Assembly (NCBI GenBank): GCA_017446645.1
Contig: JAFSQO010000266.1
Location: 1 to 6,552 of the forward strand
Direction of reading: 5' to 3'
Origin: Synergistaceae bacterium
Lineage (GTDB): Bacteria; Synergistota; Synergistia; Synergistales; Aminobacteriaceae
Length of the DNA: 6,552 bases
In this document: piece by piece, positions 5,604-6,552 of the stretch
How positions within the stretch are numbered: the first letter of the stretch is position 1
Layout of the letters: the number at the start of each line of letters is the position of its first letter
Translations under genes and position numbers: made by a program
The notes under the pieces: model-generated
What the model saw: only the letters and a program-made list of their open reading frames with translations
Database searches by the model: none
What the model was told of the DNA's origin: nothing

Positions 5604-6552
5604 CTACTGCATATCAACAAGCTGCTTGTAAAGTTCTGCCTGGCTTGAAGTATTTGCCTGAATCGTAGGCTGGCAGGCTTTGACCCACTCGCTCTTATCG
5701 GGAACGTCAACTATATTAACGCCGTCCTGCTTGAGTAACTCAAGGACCTTTGCCTCTTCACCGGCTGATAACTTTGCGTTGAAATCCTGAACATATTTTC
5801 CGGCTTCCATGATCCATGCCTTCTGCTGGTCGTTGAGCTTGTTCCAACCTGTGTCGGCGATGATTATCTGGATTGCTCCGAGTGTATGTCCGTCAAGTAA
5901 TAAGTTCGGTGCAACTTCTGAGAACCTGTTTGACCTGTAATTTGCGATAGGCTGCTCGGCTGCGTCAGTAACTCCGGTCTGAAGTGCGCTGTAAAGCTCG
6001 GTGTAAGTAACGACTGTCGGATTTGCGCCTAAGTCCTTAACCATGCCGGTCATGACTGGGTCGTCTGATACACGGATCTTCTTGCCCTTGAGGTCTGCGA
6101 GTCCTGCGACTTTGTCCTTGAAGAAGAAATGTCTGAAACCCTCTTCACCGTAGCAAATGCCTCTTAAGGGGAGTCCGATTGTGTTTGGCTCGGCAAGAAA
6201 ATCTTTTGCTAAATCACTGTTTGCGAATTTCCAGAAATGCTCGCGGCTCACAAAAGTATATGGAACTGAGAGGAGCATAGCCTTCTGGCAGCCGTAGCTT
6301 GTTAATGCAAACGCAGATATTCTTGAGATGTCTACAGTGTCTCCGCCGCCAAGGATTCCGTCAAGGACCTGAGCTTCTGAACCGAGAACTCCGCCAGCCT
6401 GAATGTCAATGATGACTTCACCGTTTGAAAGCTCTTCAACCTTCTGCTTGAATGCTGTTGCTGTCTTGCCTACTATCGAGTCTAACGGGTTGACTTCGGT
6501 ATAAGTGAGGGTTACTGCTGCGAACGCTGAACCTGCGAAAACGAACGATAAA
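5604..6552 (-). CDS. dctP: TRAP transporter solute-binding protein, DctP family (5' partial)
   Basis: This is the periplasmic receptor of the TRAP system. The frame stays open from the TAG at 5604 to the right edge, giving 315 visible residues. An ATG at 6278 is internal and would remove the first third of the protein. The visible start (LSFVFAGSAFA) is the end of a signal peptide, so only about 10 codons are missing; cleavage at AFA-AV and no cysteine indicate a soluble periplasmic protein. Family marks include LKGKKIRV (154-161), whose arginine matches the residue that binds the ligand carboxylate in characterised members, and ELYSALQTGVTDAAEQP (185-201), matching the E-x-Y-x-A-L-Q-x-x-x-x-D segment. 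The length fits DctP (about 330 with signal). The conserved arginine makes an organic acid ligand likely; the exact substrate cannot be told. It is the first visible gene of the operon; the promoter lies outside the window. Confidence 0.94.
   Translation of the reverse strand, partial: LSFVFAGSAFAAVTLTYTEVNPLDSIVGKTATAFKQKVEELSNGEVIIDIQAGGVLGSEAQVLDGILGGGDTVDISRISAFALTSYGCQKAMLLSVPYTFVSREHFWKFANSDLAKDFLAEPNTIGLPLRGICYGEEGFRHFFFKDKVAGLADLKGKKIRVSDDPVMTGMVKDLGANPTVVTYTELYSALQTGVTDAAEQPIANYRSNRFSEVAPNLLLDGHTLGAIQIIIADTGWNKLNDQQKAWIMEAGKYVQDFNAKLSAGEEAKVLELLKQDGVNIVDVPDKSEWVKACQPTIQANTSSQAELYKQLVDMQ

Noticed and set aside
6276..6278. ATG at 6278 (minus) as the start of the DctP-like protein, implying a truncated gene.
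   Set aside because: The frame continues uninterrupted to the window edge, and the added 91 residues include the expected N-terminal lobe and the end of a signal peptide. The gene is cut by the window, not truncated.

Overview
The window suggests a diderm (outer-membrane-bearing) bacterium. Its TRAP binding protein and three ankyrin proteins all carry Sec-type signal peptides that end in small residues with no lipobox cysteine, as expected for soluble periplasmic proteins. Composition is moderately AT-rich by eye, with strong AGGAGG-type ribosome binding sites. An anaerobic TRAP-rich lineage such as Synergistota would fit, but that placement is a low-confidence inference; no marker gene is present.

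Layout. On the + strand, positions 1-1174 hold nearly all of a ParA/Soj-type ATPase gene. Only the first few codons are missing, and the protein has a long unusual C-terminal extension. A good intrinsic terminator follows (1185-1230). Back to back with it lies a second intrinsic terminator (1238-1278) that ends a long convergent minus-strand operon filling the rest of the window.

That operon, read from the right edge leftward, is: dctP-like TRAP substrate-binding protein (5' end outside the window), an intercistronic hairpin, a 137-residue four-helix membrane protein of unknown family, dctQ-like small permease, three tandem genes for exported ankyrin-repeat proteins, a 4 x 7-bp tandem repeat, and dctM-like large permease. 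Gaps between genes are 1-nt overlap to about 76 nt and all genes face the same way, so a single transcript is likely. The promoter would lie beyond position 6552.

How the genes work together. DctP captures a solute, probably an organic acid, in the periplasm and delivers it to the DctQ/DctM membrane complex, which imports it by sodium-coupled secondary transport. Four additional genes are woven into this module rather than appended to it. The predicted periplasmic address of the ankyrin proteins puts them in the compartment where DctP docks on DctQM. This insertion of secreted ankyrin paralogues between dctQ and dctM is the most unusual feature of the window. The substrate and the role of the extra proteins cannot be read from the sequence.
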